Positions 42,695 through 52,116 are shown, counted from the first letter of the stretch. The stretch is 64,000 nt of DNA from Pseudomonas sp. 8O (GCF_902506495.1 NZ_LR733263.1:1-64000); one strand, 5' to 3'. Numbers and translations: made by a program. Notes: generated by a model from the sequence alone, not told the origin.

Positions 42695-43701
42695 CAGCGC
42701 AGTACCTCCAGATGCACGTCGGCGGCTTCGAAGCGCGCCAGCGCGGCGTCGATGTCGCCACCGGTCAGGGCCAGGGTGAGCTGGCCGTAGGGGGTGTCCT
42801 TGATGCGGTCGATGCGCCCGGCGAGGATGCTGTAGTCCACCCCGGTTTCGCGGGCCACGGTGCCCAGCAGCGGTGCGTAGGTGGCTTCGCCCTGGAAGGT
42901 CAGGCGCAGGATGCGGCCCTCGACATGGGCAAAGTCGTCGCGCTGCTCGTCCTCGTCGACGTGCTCGGACTCCTGCACGAAGCGCCGCGTGGTCGGGTGC
43001 TGCGGGTGCAGGAACACCTCGGCCACCGGGCCTTCCTCGACGATGACACCGGCATCCATCACCGCCACGCGGTCGCAGACGCGGCGGATCACGTCCATCT
43101 CGTGGGTGATCAGCACGATGGTCAGTCCCAGTTCGCGGTTGATCTCGGCCAGCAGCTGCAGCACGGCGGTGGTGGTCTGCGGATCGAGGGCGCTGGTCGC
43201 CTCATCGCACAGCAGGATCTTCGGCCGGGTGCTCAGTGCGCGGGCGATGCCGACGCGCTGCTTCTGCCCACCGGAGAGCTGCGCCGGATATTTGTTGGCG
43301 TGATCCTGCAGGCCAACGCGGGCCAGCAGCTCGGAGACGCGGGCGTGAATCTCGGCGCCGCTCAGCTCGCCGGCCAGACGCAACGGCATGGCGATGTTGT
43401 CGGCCACGGTCTTCGACGACAGCAGGTTGAAGTGCTGGAAGATCATCCCGACCTGCTGGCGGAAACGGCGCAGGCCACCCGCATCGAGGGCGGTGACGTC
43501 GACACCGTCGATCTCGATGCGCCCACCCGAGGGTTCCTCCAGGCGGTTGATCAGGCGCAGCAGTGTGCTTTTGCCGGCACCGGAGTGGCCGATGATGCCG
43601 AACACCTGGCCGCTGCCGACCTGCAGCGTGGTGGGCTGCAGTGCCGGAATCTCGCGACCGGCGACGCGGTAGGCTTTGTGGACGGATTGAAACTGAATCA
43701 C
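42694..43701 (-). CDS. metN: Methionine ABC transporter ATPase MetN
   Basis: A 335-residue ABC ATPase. Walker A is GHSGAGKST near 38-46, the signature [15 protein letters not shown] is near 139, and Walker B is [15 protein letters not shown]-terminal NIL domain (about 260-335) senses methionine in this family. It is the first gene of metNIQ. No riboswitch is obvious in the 169 bases upstream. Confidence 0.95.
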   Translation of the reverse strand: MIQFQSVHKAYRVAGREIPALQPTTLQVGSGQVFGIIGHSGAGKSTLLRLINRLEEPSGGRIEIDGVDVTALDAGGLRRFRQQVGMIFQHFNLLSSKTVADNIAMPLRLAGELSGAEIHARVSELLARVGLQDHANKYPAQLSGGQKQRVGIARALSTRPKILLCDEATSALDPQTTTAVLQLLAEINRELGLTIVLITHEMDVIRRVCDRVAVMDAGVIVEEGPVAEVFLHPQHPTTRRFVQESEHVDEDEQRDDFAHVEGRILRLTFQGEATYAPLLGTVARETGVDYSILAGRIDRIKDTPYGQLTLALTGGDIDAALARFEAADVHLEVLR

Positions 43702-43870
43702 GCGAACGACCTTTTGGGTGTGTTCAGGGCCGGATTTCGGGATTGCTGAAGCGGCCGTTGGCGCCGGGTAGGCGCAAAAGGGCGCTAGTTTACCCGGCGG
43801 TGTTTAGGCCGAGAAAATCTTTGTTGGCCTATGGTTATTACAAAATGGCATTACCGATAAGCGACCTGTA

Positions 43871-44710
43871 TCAGTTGCGCTTTGGGCTCAACAGCAGGCG
43901 CGGTATCTGCTGCGGGGCGATCTTCTGGCTCAGCTGCGGACGAAAGCCCGGGTCGAGTTTCTTGATGCGTGCCGAGAGCAGCGCCGCAACCCAGGGATAA
44001 TCCTTGGCCTCGCGTACTTCGATGCGCACGGCGCAGCGAAAGGTCACTACATCGGCGGCCACGCTGTCGAGCAGGCGGCGCAGGTTTTCGTTGTCCTGGC
44101 TGTCCAGCATAGGCATGGCCACGATGCTGGTGGCCGCGCTCGGATCGATCAGGCGTGCTGTCGGCTTGCTCTCTACCACGGGCGTCGGCTGGCTGGCAGG
44201 TATGGCTGCGACGCTCGCTGCGGCCTGGCGTTCGCTGGCCAGGCGCTGCTGGCGCAGTTGTTCCTGGCGCTCGGCATCGAGCTTGGCGGCGGCATCGCGC
44301 GCCTGTTGCTCGGCAGCCGCTTGGCGCGCCGTGCGGGCGCTGGCGATGGCCTGGTTGAGGTCGTGACTCAGGGCTGGCGCCTGTGGCATCAGGTTGCGGG
44401 CCTGGCCCAGCGCCTGCGCGGCGCGGTCCAGATCGCCCTGCTGCAGCGCTTCGCGGCCCTGCTCCATATAGGCCTCGGCCAGCTGGCGCTGATACTGCTC
44501 CAGGCGCGTGTCGCCGCTGGCGCGTTGCTGCAGCGTGCTGAGCTGGCTGCGCGCGTCATCGAGACGTTCTTCGGCCAGGCTCAGGTCGAGCTGACGGAAG
44601 GCGACGACCAGATCGTCGACCGGCGGGAGACTGTGCTGCTGGTTGCTCTGGCAACCGGCCAGAAGTAGAACCAGAAAAAGCGGAAGACCACGAAAAGCGA
44701 ACGACTTCAT
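43871..44710 (-). CDS. Lipoprotein of unknown function downstream of znu genes
   Basis: A 279-residue predicted lipoprotein with lipobox LLLAGC (Cys about 19). It has a long helical, Ala/Gln/Arg-rich, probably coiled-coil middle containing a TPR-like region (LAEAYMEQGREALQQGDLDRAAQALGQARNLMP, about 75-107) and a compact C-terminal domain. A gene in this place, between metNIQ and znuB, is also found in P. aeruginosa (PA5502, from memory). A role with zinc uptake is possible but not shown. A REP pair separates it from znuB. Confidence 0.78.
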   Translation of the reverse strand: MKSFAFRGLPLFLVLLLAGCQSNQQHSLPPVDDLVVAFRQLDLSLAEERLDDARSQLSTLQQRASGDTRLEQYQRQLAEAYMEQGREALQQGDLDRAAQALGQARNLMPQAPALSHDLNQAIASARTARQAAAEQQARDAAAKLDAERQEQLRQQRLASERQAAASVAAIPASQPTPVVESKPTARLIDPSAATSIVAMPMLDSQDNENLRRLLDSVAADVVTFRCAVRIEVREAKDYPWVAALLSARIKKLDPGFRPQLSQKIAPQQIPRLLLSPKRN

Positions 44711-44788
44711 AATTACGCGTCTCGAATTGTGCAAAAAACGCGCAATCATACAGGTTCGTACCGCTGATTTCATCTCGATCGGTCGCGC

Positions 44789-44852
44789 CGTAGCCCGGAT
44801 GCAATCCGGGGAAAACGTGCTGGAGCATTCCCGGATTGCATCCGGGCTACGC
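44789..44852. repeat. REP-like inverted pair, family B (GTAGCCCGGATGCAATCCGG)
   Basis: GTAGCCCGGATGCAATCCGG at 44789-44808 faces CCGGATTGCATCCGGGCTAC at about 44832-44851. It can form a long hairpin between znuB and the downstream lipoprotein gene. Further members are near 20391, 41032, 47961-48017, 49406-49460 and 55547. Confidence 0.8.
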
Positions 44853-44863
44853 AGAGCGCGTCA

Positions 44864-45652
44864 TCATGTGTTGCGCTTGGGCAGCGCAAAGCTGGCCAGA
44901 AACAGCGCAGCAGCGCTGACCACGATGGAGGGCCCGGCCGGCGTGTCCTGATACCAGGACAGCGCCAGGCCGCAGCACACTGCGAGCAGGCCGAGCAGGC
45001 TGGCGCCCACGGCCATCTGTTCCGGTGTGCGGGCGTGGCGCTGGGCGGCGGCGGCGGGGATGATCAGCAGCGAGGTGATCAGCAATACGCCGACGATCTT
45101 CATCGCCACGGCGATCACCACGGCGATCAGCAGCATCAGCGCCAGGCGAATCGCCGCCACCGGCAGACCTTCGACCCGCGCCAGTTCCTCGTGCACGGTG
45201 ATCGCCAGCAGTGGTCGCCATAGCCAGGCCAGCAGCGCCAGCACCAGCGCGCTGCCACCGATGATCCAGGCCAGGTCGGTGGGGCTGACGGCGAGCAGGT
45301 CGCCGAACAGGTAGCTCATCAGGTCGATGCGCACGTCATGCATGAAGCTCAGCGCCACCAGGCCCAGCGACAGGGTGCTGTGGGCGAGGATGCCGAGCAG
45401 CGTGTCGGAGGCCAGCGGCTGGCGCTGTTGCAGGGTGACCAGCAGCACCGCGAGCAGCACGCAGCCGACCGTTACCGTCAGGGTCGGGCTGACGTCGAGC
45501 ATCAGCCCCAATGCCACGCCAAGCAGGGCGGCATGGGACAGGGTGTCGCCAAAATAGGCCATGCGCCGCCACACCACGAAGGAGCCGAGCGGGCCGGCCA
45601 CCAGGGCCAGGGTAAGGCCGGCGAGCAGAGCGTTGAGGAGGAAGTCGGGCAT
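44864..45652 (-). CDS. znuB: Zinc ABC transporter permease ZnuB
   Basis: A 262-residue metal ABC permease with seven or eight membrane helices, moving zinc across the inner membrane. Family runs are SFVVWRRMAYFGDTLSHAALLGVALG (about 29-54) and MKIVGVLLITSLLIIPAAAA. The ATG at 45652 overlaps the znuC stop as ATGA, deciding the start. It belongs to the zur-znuC-znuB operon. Confidence 0.94.
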   Translation of the reverse strand: MPDFLLNALLAGLTLALVAGPLGSFVVWRRMAYFGDTLSHAALLGVALGLMLDVSPTLTVTVGCVLLAVLLVTLQQRQPLASDTLLGILAHSTLSLGLVALSFMHDVRIDLMSYLFGDLLAVSPTDLAWIIGGSALVLALLAWLWRPLLAITVHEELARVEGLPVAAIRLALMLLIAVVIAVAMKIVGVLLITSLLIIPAAAAQRHARTPEQMAVGASLLGLLAVCCGLALSWYQDTPAGPSIVVSAAALFLASFALPKRNT

Positions 45653-46440
45653 CAGTGTTTGCAACCAGGGCCGTGAACGTGCGCCGGGCCGTGGATGGTC
45701 AGGCCTGGCTGAACCACGCCGCCATGCAGGTCGTGAGCGTGGTCATGATGGTGGTGGTAGACGGCCAGGCTCTTGGCATCCTGGCCGAACAGCTCGATGA
45801 AGGCCGGGTCGCCACTGACCTGCTCCGGGTGTCCCGAGCAGCACACATGGCGGTTGAGGCAGACCACCTGGTCGGTGGCGCTCATCACCAGGTGCAGGTC
45901 GTGCGAGACCATCAGCACGCCGCAGCCATGGCGCTCGCGCAGCCGCGAGATCAGCCGGTACAGCTCGGCCTGGCCGGCCACGTCGACGCCCTGCACCGGC
46001 TCGTCGAGTACCAGCAGTTGCGGCTCGCGCAGCAGGGCACGGGCCAGCAGCACGCGCTGCATCTCGCCACCGGAAATGCTCTGCAACGGACTGTCGATCA
46101 CCTGTTCGGCGCCCACCTCGGCCAGTGCCTCCAGCGCGCGTTTGCGATCCACTCCCGGCACCAGGCGCAGGAAACGCAGCACCGACAGCGGCAGGGTGGC
46201 GTCGACGTGGAGTTTTTGTGGCATGTAGCCGATGCGCAGGCGTGGCGCCCGGCGCACGTTGCCACGGTCGGGCTGTAGCAGGCCGAGCACGACGCGCACC
46301 AGGGTGGTCTTGCCGGCGCCGTTGGGGCCGATCAGGGTGACGATTTCGCCGGGCTGCACGCTCAGTTGCACGTCATCCAGCACAGGCTGGCCGTTGAAGC
46401 TGACAGCGACTCCGTCGAGCTGTATCAGCGCATCGCTCAT
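45652..46440 (-). CDS. znuC: Zinc ABC transporter ATPase ZnuC
   Basis: A 262-residue ABC ATPase. Walker A is GPNGAGKTT near 39-47, the signature [14 protein letters not shown] near 130, and Walker [13 protein letters not shown]. The last 50 residues are His-rich ([15 protein letters not shown], then more His to the end), beyond the usual ABC domain, and could bind zinc in the cytoplasm. The start overlaps the zur stop, and the stop overlaps the znuB start. Confidence 0.95.
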   Translation of the reverse strand: MSDALIQLDGVAVSFNGQPVLDDVQLSVQPGEIVTLIGPNGAGKTTLVRVVLGLLQPDRGNVRRAPRLRIGYMPQKLHVDATLPLSVLRFLRLVPGVDRKRALEALAEVGAEQVIDSPLQSISGGEMQRVLLARALLREPQLLVLDEPVQGVDVAGQAELYRLISRLRERHGCGVLMVSHDLHLVMSATDQVVCLNRHVCCSGHPEQVSGDPAFIELFGQDAKSLAVYHHHHDHAHDLHGGVVQPGLTIHGPAHVHGPGCKH

Positions 46441-46922
46441 GCCGCGCCCTTGCAGCCTGCGCAGAGGCCGACCACTTCCACGGTCTGGTTTTCGACGACG
46501 AAACCGACGCCGGCCGCGCCGTCGACGATGGCCTGGCTGATCGCTGGCTGCTCCAGTTCGGTCGCCGCATGGCACGCGCGGCAGATCAGAAACTGGCCCT
46601 GATGCGCATGCTCGGGATGGCTGCAACCGACGAAGGCGTTGAGTGAGGCGATGCGGTGCACCAGACCGTTTTCCAGAAGGAAGTCCAGCGCGCGGTAGAC
46701 GGTGGGCGGCGCTGCGCGGCGACCGTCTTCGTCACTCAGCACGCCGAGAATGTCATAGGCGCCGAGCGGCTTGTGGCTAGCCCACACCAGTTCGAGTACA
46801 CGTTTGCGCAGGGCGGTCAGGCGCAGGCCCTGGCGGGTGCAGATGGCTTCGGCCTCGGCCAGTGCATGGCTGACGCAGCGGGAGTGGTCGTGAGGGCGTG
46901 CAGCCAGAGGTGTGTCGGTCAT
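46437..46922 (-). CDS. zur: Zinc uptake regulator Zur (Fur family)
   Basis: A 161-residue Fur-family repressor that senses zinc. A winged helix fills about 15-85 ([38 protein letters not shown]), followed by the dimer domain with metal ligands. CRAC and a final CAGC give the structural zinc site, and [13 protein letters not shown] gives further His ligands. The ATG at 46922 was preferred to a TTG two codons earlier. It is the first gene of zur-znuC-znuB and divergent from znuA. It is the likely regulator of both Zur-like boxes in this window. Confidence 0.95.
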   Translation of the reverse strand: MTDTPLAARPHDHSRCVSHALAEAEAICTRQGLRLTALRKRVLELVWASHKPLGAYDILGVLSDEDGRRAAPPTVYRALDFLLENGLVHRIASLNAFVGCSHPEHAHQGQFLICRACHAATELEQPAISQAIVDGAAGVGFVVENQTVEVVGLCAGCKGAA

Positions 46923-46948
46923 GGGCAAGGACGGCGCTGATAAGAGAC

Positions 46949-46961
46949 GTTATTATATTAC
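46949..46961. promoter_or_regulatory. Zur-box-like operator between zur and znuA
   Basis: GTTATTATATTAC matches the Zur core GTTATAnTATAAC at 11 of 13 positions. It is the AT-rich centre of the 66-bp gap between the divergent zur and znuA starts. It should let Zur repress both its own operon and znuA when zinc is plentiful. Confidence 0.75.
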
Positions 46962-46988
46962 CCGTTCATTTCCATCCGAGTATGCCCC

Positions 46989-47933
46989 GTGTTGCGTCTT
47001 TTCTGTCTCTTTACCCTGTTTTTCGTCGCCAATGCCCAGGCCGAAGTGCGTGTGCTGACCAGTATCAAACCGCTGCAACTGATCGCTGCGGCGGTGCAGG
47101 ACGGTATTGGTGAGCCCGAGGTGCTGCTGCCGCCTGGTGCTTCACCGCATCACTATGCATTGCGCCCATCCGACGTACGGCGAGTGCGTGATGCCGACCT
47201 GCTGTACTGGATTGGCCCGGACATGGAGAGTTTTCTGCCGCGCGTGCTGGACAGCCGTGACAAGCCGCAGGTGGCTGTGCAGGATCTGCCCGGCATGACC
47301 CTGCGTCACTTCGGAGAAGATCACGAAGAGCATGAAAATGGCCACGATGATCATGATCACGCGCACGAACATGCCGGTGACGACCTGGGTCATGACCATG
47401 ATCACCGTCCGGGCAGCCTGGATGCACACCTTTGGCTGGCCGCTGACAACGCCCGGGTGATCGCCGCGCGCATGGCGGCCGACCTGGCTCAGCTGGATGC
47501 CGCCAACGCCGCGCGTTACGCCGCCAACCTGCAAGCCTTCGAAGCGCGCCTGGATGCGCTCGATAGCCGTATTCGTCCGCAATTGGCTGCCTTGCAGGGC
47601 AAGCCGTACTTCGTCTTCCACGAGGCCTTCGACTATTTCGAGGCTGCCTACGGCCTCAAGCACGCCGGCGTATTCAGCGTGTTGACCGAAGTACAGCCCG
47701 GCGCGCGCCATGTCGCTGCCATGCGCAAGACGCTGCAAGAGGCTGGCCCGAGCTGCGTGTTCAGCGAACCGCCGCTGCGTCCGCGCCTGGCCGAAACACT
47801 CAGCGCCGGCTTGCCGGTCAAGCTGGCGGAACTGGATGCGCTGGGCGGTACCTTGCCGGTGAATGCCACCGGTTACGAGCAACTGCTGGAAAACCTGGCA
47901 AACGGCCTGACCGAGTGCCTGGATAGCCTATAG
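46989..47933 (+). CDS. znuA: Zinc-binding periplasmic protein ZnuA
   Basis: A 314-residue cluster A-I metal-binding protein that delivers zinc to ZnuBC. A signal peptide ends NAQA (residue 18). Zinc-site histidines are expected in PGASPHHYALRP (54-55), DAHLWL (His147) and VFHEAFDYF. A loop at residues 107-139 holds 11 histidines among Asp and Glu, as in ZnuA proteins, for capturing zinc. Start is GTG at 46989, which gives the signal peptide. It is divergent from zur-znuC-znuB across a Zur-like box. Confidence 0.95.
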   Translation: MLRLFCLFTLFFVANAQAEVRVLTSIKPLQLIAAAVQDGIGEPEVLLPPGASPHHYALRPSDVRRVRDADLLYWIGPDMESFLPRVLDSRDKPQVAVQDLPGMTLRHFGEDHEEHENGHDDHDHAHEHAGDDLGHDHDHRPGSLDAHLWLAADNARVIAARMAADLAQLDAANAARYAANLQAFEARLDALDSRIRPQLAALQGKPYFVFHEAFDYFEAAYGLKHAGVFSVLTEVQPGARHVAAMRKTLQEAGPSCVFSEPPLRPRLAETLSAGLPVKLAELDALGGTLPVNATGYEQLLENLANGLTECLDSL

Positions 47934-47960
47934 GGCCTTTGGCGTCGTGAACTTTTCCAC

Positions 47961-48063
47961 GTAGCCCGGATGCAATCCGGGAGCGATAGCAACGGCCCCG
48001 GATTGCATCCGGGCTACAACCAATCGAACGTCCTGCCCCGTGGGAGGGGCTTCAGCCGCGACG
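47961..48063. repeat. REP-like cluster: family B pair plus family C unit
   Basis: GTAGCCCGGATGCAATCCGG (47961-47980) and CCGGATTGCATCCGGGCTAC (47998-48017) form a hairpin pair. A family C unit, GTGGGAGGGGCTTCAGCCGC, follows at 48040-48059. They fill most of the gap between znuA and the permease gene. Confidence 0.75.
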
Positions 48064-48149
48064 AACCCGGCTACGAACTGTAACCACCCTCGCATTGCCG
48101 CTGACCGGCGCCAACCACTAGGCTTGCGTTTTTGCCGCGAGCGCCCGCC

Positions 48150-49415
48150 ATGTCGCCAACCGCACCTCGCCCGTCCAACGCCACGCTGGTGCTGCTGGCC
48201 TCGCTGTACTGCGCGCAGGGTCTTCCTTCCGGGCTGATCGCCCACTCGCTGCCGGTGTTGCTGCGCCAGCATGGCGTCGATCTGGCGCTGATCGGCCTGC
48301 TCAAGCTGCTGGCGCTGCCCTGGTTGCTCAAGGTGTGCTGGGCGCCCTGGGTCGACCGCCTGGCATCACCCCGGCTGGGACATCACCGTGGCTGGATACT
48401 GCCGCTGCAAAGCGGCGTCATCGCCTGTGTCGCGGCGTTGGCGCTGCTCGCCCCGCAGACGCTGTTCGGCTCCGGCCTGTGGTTGTTGCTCGGCTTGCTG
48501 CTACTGATCAACCTGCTGGCATCGACCCAGGACATCGCCACTGATGGCCTCACCGTGCGCTTGCTACCCGAGCGCTGGCGCGGCCTGGGCAACAGCCTGC
48601 AGGTCGGAGGCTACAAGGTCGGCATGATCGTCAGTGGCAGTGGCCTGCTGCTGGTGATCGACCCGCTGGGCTGGAACCTGGCGCTTGGCCTGCTGGCCGG
48701 CCTGATCCTGCTGATGACCGTGCCGATCTGGCTGTTCCCCGAGCGCCGCGTGTTGCCCTTCCAGCCAGCCCTGGCCGAAACCGCCCTCGGCCCGCGTCTG
48801 CTGCTGAACCACTATCGCGGCCTGCTGGCGCAGCCCGGCATGCTGCTGTGGCTGGCGGTGGTGCTGACCTTCAAATTGGGCGACTCGCTCGGCTCGCCGA
48901 TGATCAAGCCGATGCTGGTGGATCAGGGCTGGAGCACCGGGGCGCTCGGCCAACTGACGTTGATCAGCAGCCTGGCCGGCATCGGCGGCGCGGTGATAGG
49001 CGGCCTGCTCTACGCCCGTATCGGCGTGCTGCGTGCGCTGATCCTGTTCGGCGCCCTGCAGGCCATTGGCATGGCCGCCTTGGCCTTACTGGTGGGACAG
49101 GGCGCCAATACCGGGCTGGTCTACGCCGTGACTCTGTTCGAGCAGGTGGCCGACGGCATGTCCACCGTCGCCCTGTTCGCCGCCATGATGCGTATGTGCC
49201 GCCCCGAACACGAAGGCGCCGACTTCACCCTGCAGGCCTCGGCGCAGGTGCTGCTGTCCGGCTTCGTCGGGGCCAGCAGCGGGGTACTGGCCAAGGCACT
49301 GGGGTACGAAGGATTGTTCCTAGGCGCCGGAGCGCTGGGCGTACTGGTGCTGGCGATGGTGTTGCTGCACCAAGGCAGCCTCAGGCGACAAGCCGCAAGC
49401 CAGTCGCCCGGATGA
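48150..49415 (+). CDS. Major facilitator permease, AmpG/FptX-like
   Basis: A 421-residue permease with 12 predicted membrane helices and AmpG-type marks: LASLYCAQGLPSGLIAHSLPVLLRQHGVDLALIGL at the N-terminus, LKVCWAPWVDR and STQDIATDGLTVRLL. Relatives carry muropeptides (AmpG) or siderophores such as pyochelin (FptX, RhtX). The ATG at 48150 was preferred to a TTG 18 bases upstream. No partner gene indicates the cargo. The end of the gene runs into a family B repeat. Confidence 0.82.
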   Translation: MSPTAPRPSNATLVLLASLYCAQGLPSGLIAHSLPVLLRQHGVDLALIGLLKLLALPWLLKVCWAPWVDRLASPRLGHHRGWILPLQSGVIACVAALALLAPQTLFGSGLWLLLGLLLLINLLASTQDIATDGLTVRLLPERWRGLGNSLQVGGYKVGMIVSGSGLLLVIDPLGWNLALGLLAGLILLMTVPIWLFPERRVLPFQPALAETALGPRLLLNHYRGLLAQPGMLLWLAVVLTFKLGDSLGSPMIKPMLVDQGWSTGALGQLTLISSLAGIGGAVIGGLLYARIGVLRALILFGALQAIGMAALALLVGQGANTGLVYAVTLFEQVADGMSTVALFAAMMRMCRPEHEGADFTLQASAQVLLSGFVGASSGVLAKALGYEGLFLGAGALGVLVLAMVLLHQGSLRRQAASQSPG

Positions 49416-49460
49416 AATCCGCGGCGGTGCTGAAAGCCCCCGGATTGCATCCGGGCTACG
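49406..49460. repeat. REP-like inverted pair, family B, overlapping a gene end
   Basis: CGCCCGGATGAAATCCGCGG (from 49405) and CCGGATTGCATCCGGGCTAC (49440-49459) face each other. The first half includes the stop codon of the permease gene, so the last codons are repeat-derived. Confidence 0.65.
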
Positions 49461-49463
49461 CCT

Positions 49464-50903
49464 TCAGGCCCAGTGCCGGCCGTGACGCTCGAGTAGGTGT
49501 TGCAGTTGCTCCGGCCCGTCACTGCCGGCCGGGTAGGGGCGCGGGCTCTGGTAGTGCTGGTGCCAGCCCTGCAGGATCGGATCGACCCACTGCCAGGCCG
49601 CCTCCACTTCATCGCGGCGCATGAACAGCGTCGAATCACCGTCGATCACATCGAGCAGCAGGCGCTCGTAGGCGTCCCAGCGACGTTGCTGGTTGAAGGC
49701 GTTGGCCAGGTTGAGATCCAGCTCCACCGGTTTGAGGTGCATGCCCTTGCCGGGATTCTTGGCCATCAGTTGCAGGCTGATGCGCTCTTCCGGCTGCAGG
49801 CGGATCAGCAACTGGTTGGCTTCGCCTTCGTGGAACAGGCGGTGCGGCACCGGCTTGAACTGGATGAGAATTTCCGAGGCCTTCTTCGCCAGGCGTTTGC
49901 CGGTGCGCAGGTAGAAGGGCACGCCAGCCCAGCGCCAGTTGTCGATCTCGACCTGCACGGCGACGAAGGTTTCGGTGTCGCTGTCATTGTCGACGTTCTT
50001 CTCGAAGTAGTAGGCGGGCACGTCATGGCCGCCGATCTTGCCGGCGGTGTACTGGCCGCGCACGGTCTTGTCCTGCACGTCGAGCCCGGAGATGGGTTTC
50101 AGTGCTTCGAGGATCTTCACCTTTTCGTTGCGCACGGCTTCGGCGTCGAAGCGTACCGGCGCTTCCATGGCCACCAGGCAGAGCAGTTGCAGCAGGTGAT
50201 TCTGGATCATGTCGCGCATGGCGCCGGCTTGATCGTAGTAGCTGCCGCGATTTTCCACGCCAAGGGTTTCGCACACGCTGATCTGTACGTGATCGATATG
50301 CCCGGCGCGCCATACCGGCTCGAACAGGGCGTTGGCGAAGCGCAGCGCCATCAGGTTCTGCACGGTTTCCTTGCCCAGGTAGTGATCGATGCGAAACACC
50401 CGCGCTTCGTCGAACACGGCGCCGATGGCGGCGTTGATCGCACGCGCCGATTCCAGCGAGTGGCCAATGGGTTTTTCCAGCACGATACGCGCCGCCGGAC
50501 CCGCCAGGCCGGCGTTGGCCAGGTGCGCAGCGATGGCTTCGAACAGGCTCGGTGCGGTGGCCAGGTAGTAGACCCGTACGCGCTCGTCATCACGCCCCAG
50601 GCGTTTGGCCAGGCGGCCGAAGTCGGCGCTCTGCGCAGCGTCCATGGCGAAGTAGTCGAGGCGTGCGGCGAAGCTGGCCCAGGTCTCGTTGGCAAAATCG
50701 GCGCGCGCCACCTGAGCGCGGCAGTGACGCTCGGCCAGCGCCTGGTAGGCTTCGCGGCTGTGGCTGCTGCGGGCCAGGGCGAGGATGCGTACATCGGCGT
50801 GCAGGCGTCCTTCGCGGTGCAGGTGATAGAGCGCTGGCAGCAGCTTGTGCAGGGCCAGGTCGCCCGTACCACCGAAGACCAGCATGTCGCAGGGGATGCT
50901 CAA
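49464..50903 (-). CDS. zwf: Glucose-6-phosphate dehydrogenase (zwf paralog)
   Basis: A 479-residue glucose-6-phosphate dehydrogenase, first step of the Entner-Doudoroff and pentose phosphate routes, forming NADPH or NADH. The nucleotide motif is FGGTGDLALHKLLPAL (about 7-22). The catalytic motif is FRIDHYLGKETVQNLMALRFAN (about 177-198), and EKPIGH and PFYLRTGKRL are also typical. TTG at 50903 with GGAG 10 bases before it gives the normal N-terminus; an ATG at 50939 would add 12 unlikely residues. It is divergent from an RpiR regulator and is probably the second zwf, since pgl, edd and eda are absent here. Confidence 0.93.
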   Translation of the reverse strand: MSIPCDMLVFGGTGDLALHKLLPALYHLHREGRLHADVRILALARSSHSREAYQALAERHCRAQVARADFANETWASFAARLDYFAMDAAQSADFGRLAKRLGRDDERVRVYYLATAPSLFEAIAAHLANAGLAGPAARIVLEKPIGHSLESARAINAAIGAVFDEARVFRIDHYLGKETVQNLMALRFANALFEPVWRAGHIDHVQISVCETLGVENRGSYYDQAGAMRDMIQNHLLQLLCLVAMEAPVRFDAEAVRNEKVKILEALKPISGLDVQDKTVRGQYTAGKIGGHDVPAYYFEKNVDNDSDTETFVAVQVEIDNWRWAGVPFYLRTGKRLAKKASEILIQFKPVPHRLFHEGEANQLLIRLQPEERISLQLMAKNPGKGMHLKPVELDLNLANAFNQQRRWDAYERLLLDVIDGDSTLFMRRDEVEAAWQWVDPILQGWHQHYQSPRPYPAGSDGPEQLQHLLERHGRHWA

Positions 50904-51048
50904 GGGAAGACTCCGACTCGTTGTGGCAGGCCGTTGCACGCTACCTGCGTTTGCAGCAAAGAGGCAGTGAAAAGATCGGGTGCGCCCCTCTGCCGGAAAG
51001 TTCGTTCAGCGAATTGGCAGCCGCTTGGCTGTGCGCGGGCGCGAGCTA

Positions 51049-51063
51049 TGTAGTATAACTACA
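51049..51063. promoter_or_regulatory. HexR-type operator between zwf and the RpiR gene
   Basis: TGTAGTATAACTACA is a perfect 6-3-6 dyad, fitting the HexR pattern TGTARTNNNAYTACA. It lies 146 bases from the zwf start and 91 from the regulator start. It probably binds the adjacent RpiR protein, or HexR encoded elsewhere. Confidence 0.7.
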
Positions 51064-51153
51064 AGGTCACTACAACCGCCGGCCGCCGATCATAACCGAG
51101 CCATGACTCGCCGAGTCCCGCAGTAGACCCTTTTCTGCATAGAGCCTATCTCA

Positions 51154-52020
51154 GTGAATCTGTTGCAACACATCGCCCAGTCGCGCCACCTGCTGCGCAA
51201 GTCCGAGCTCAAGGTGGCCGATCACGTCTTGCTCGATCCTGCATCAGTGATGCACAGCTCCATGGCTGAGTTGGCGCATAGCGTCGGCATCAGCGAGCCG
51301 ACCATCGTGCGTTTTTGCCGTGCCATCGGTTGCAGCGGCTTCCAGGACCTCAAGCTGAAGCTGGCGCAGAGCCTGGCCGCCGGGGCCAGCTTCGGCCAGT
51401 TCGCGATTCATGAGGATGACTCGGTCGCCGACTTCAGTCTGAAGATCTTCGACACCACCCTGCATACGCTGATGGAAGTGCGCGAGAAGCTCGACCCCGA
51501 GGCGTTGCAGCGCGCCATCGCCGCCTGCTCGAAGGCGCAGCGCGTGGAGTTCTATGGCTTCGGTGCGTCCGGCGCGGTGGCGGCCGATGCCCAGCACAAA
51601 TTCTTCCGCCTGCTGCTCAACGCTGCGGCCTATTCCGACCCGCACATGCAGGCGATGAGTGCGGTGACCCTGCAGCCGGGCGACGTGGCGGTGTGCATTT
51701 CCCAGTCCGGCCGTTCCAAGGACCTGCTGATCACCGCCAACCTGGTGCGTGAGTCTGGCGCCAGCCTGATCACCCTGTGCCCGAGCCAGACGCCGCTGGC
51801 AGAGCTGTCGACCGTCAACCTGGCGATTGACGTGCAGGAAGATACCGAGATCTACACTCCGCTGACTTCGCGTATCGCCCACCTGGTGGTGATCGACGTG
51901 CTGGCCATGGGCGTGGCCATGGCGCGCGGGCCGAGCCTGGTCAACCACCTCAAGAGCGTCAAGCGCAGCCTGCGCAGCTTGCGCCTGTCGCCGAAATCGC
52001 TGCGCAACACCGAGGATTGA
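51154..52020 (+). CDS. RpiR/HexR-family sugar-phosphate-sensing regulator
   Basis: A 288-residue RpiR-family regulator. The N-terminal helix-turn-helix (about 1-77) includes SMAELAHSVGISEPTIVRFCRAIGCSGFQDLKLKLAQ. A SIS sugar-phosphate domain (about 115-255) includes YGFGASGAVAADAQHKFFRL and CISQSGRSKDLL. Start is GTG at 51154. It is divergent from zwf with a HexR-type dyad between. The protein resembles HexR, which represses glucose genes and is released by 2-keto-3-deoxy-6-phosphogluconate. Whether this is HexR itself or a paralog is not decidable from this window. Confidence 0.9.
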   Translation: MNLLQHIAQSRHLLRKSELKVADHVLLDPASVMHSSMAELAHSVGISEPTIVRFCRAIGCSGFQDLKLKLAQSLAAGASFGQFAIHEDDSVADFSLKIFDTTLHTLMEVREKLDPEALQRAIAACSKAQRVEFYGFGASGAVAADAQHKFFRLLLNAAAYSDPHMQAMSAVTLQPGDVAVCISQSGRSKDLLITANLVRESGASLITLCPSQTPLAELSTVNLAIDVQEDTEIYTPLTSRIAHLVVIDVLAMGVAMARGPSLVNHLKSVKRSLRSLRLSPKSLRNTED

Positions 52021-52116
52021 GAGAACGGGTTCACCGCCTGTTCATCCTCTCGCCGTCAAAGCGTCATCTTCGCGGAACAAGCTGAGGCCTCCAGTCCTCG
52101 TTCCGGGAGAACCGAG

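Noticed and set aside
43702-43870. Riboswitch (SAM or methionine related) before metN
   Set aside because: The gap is only 169 bases. I found no set of paired conserved elements of a known SAM riboswitch, only an AT-rich promoter-like stretch.
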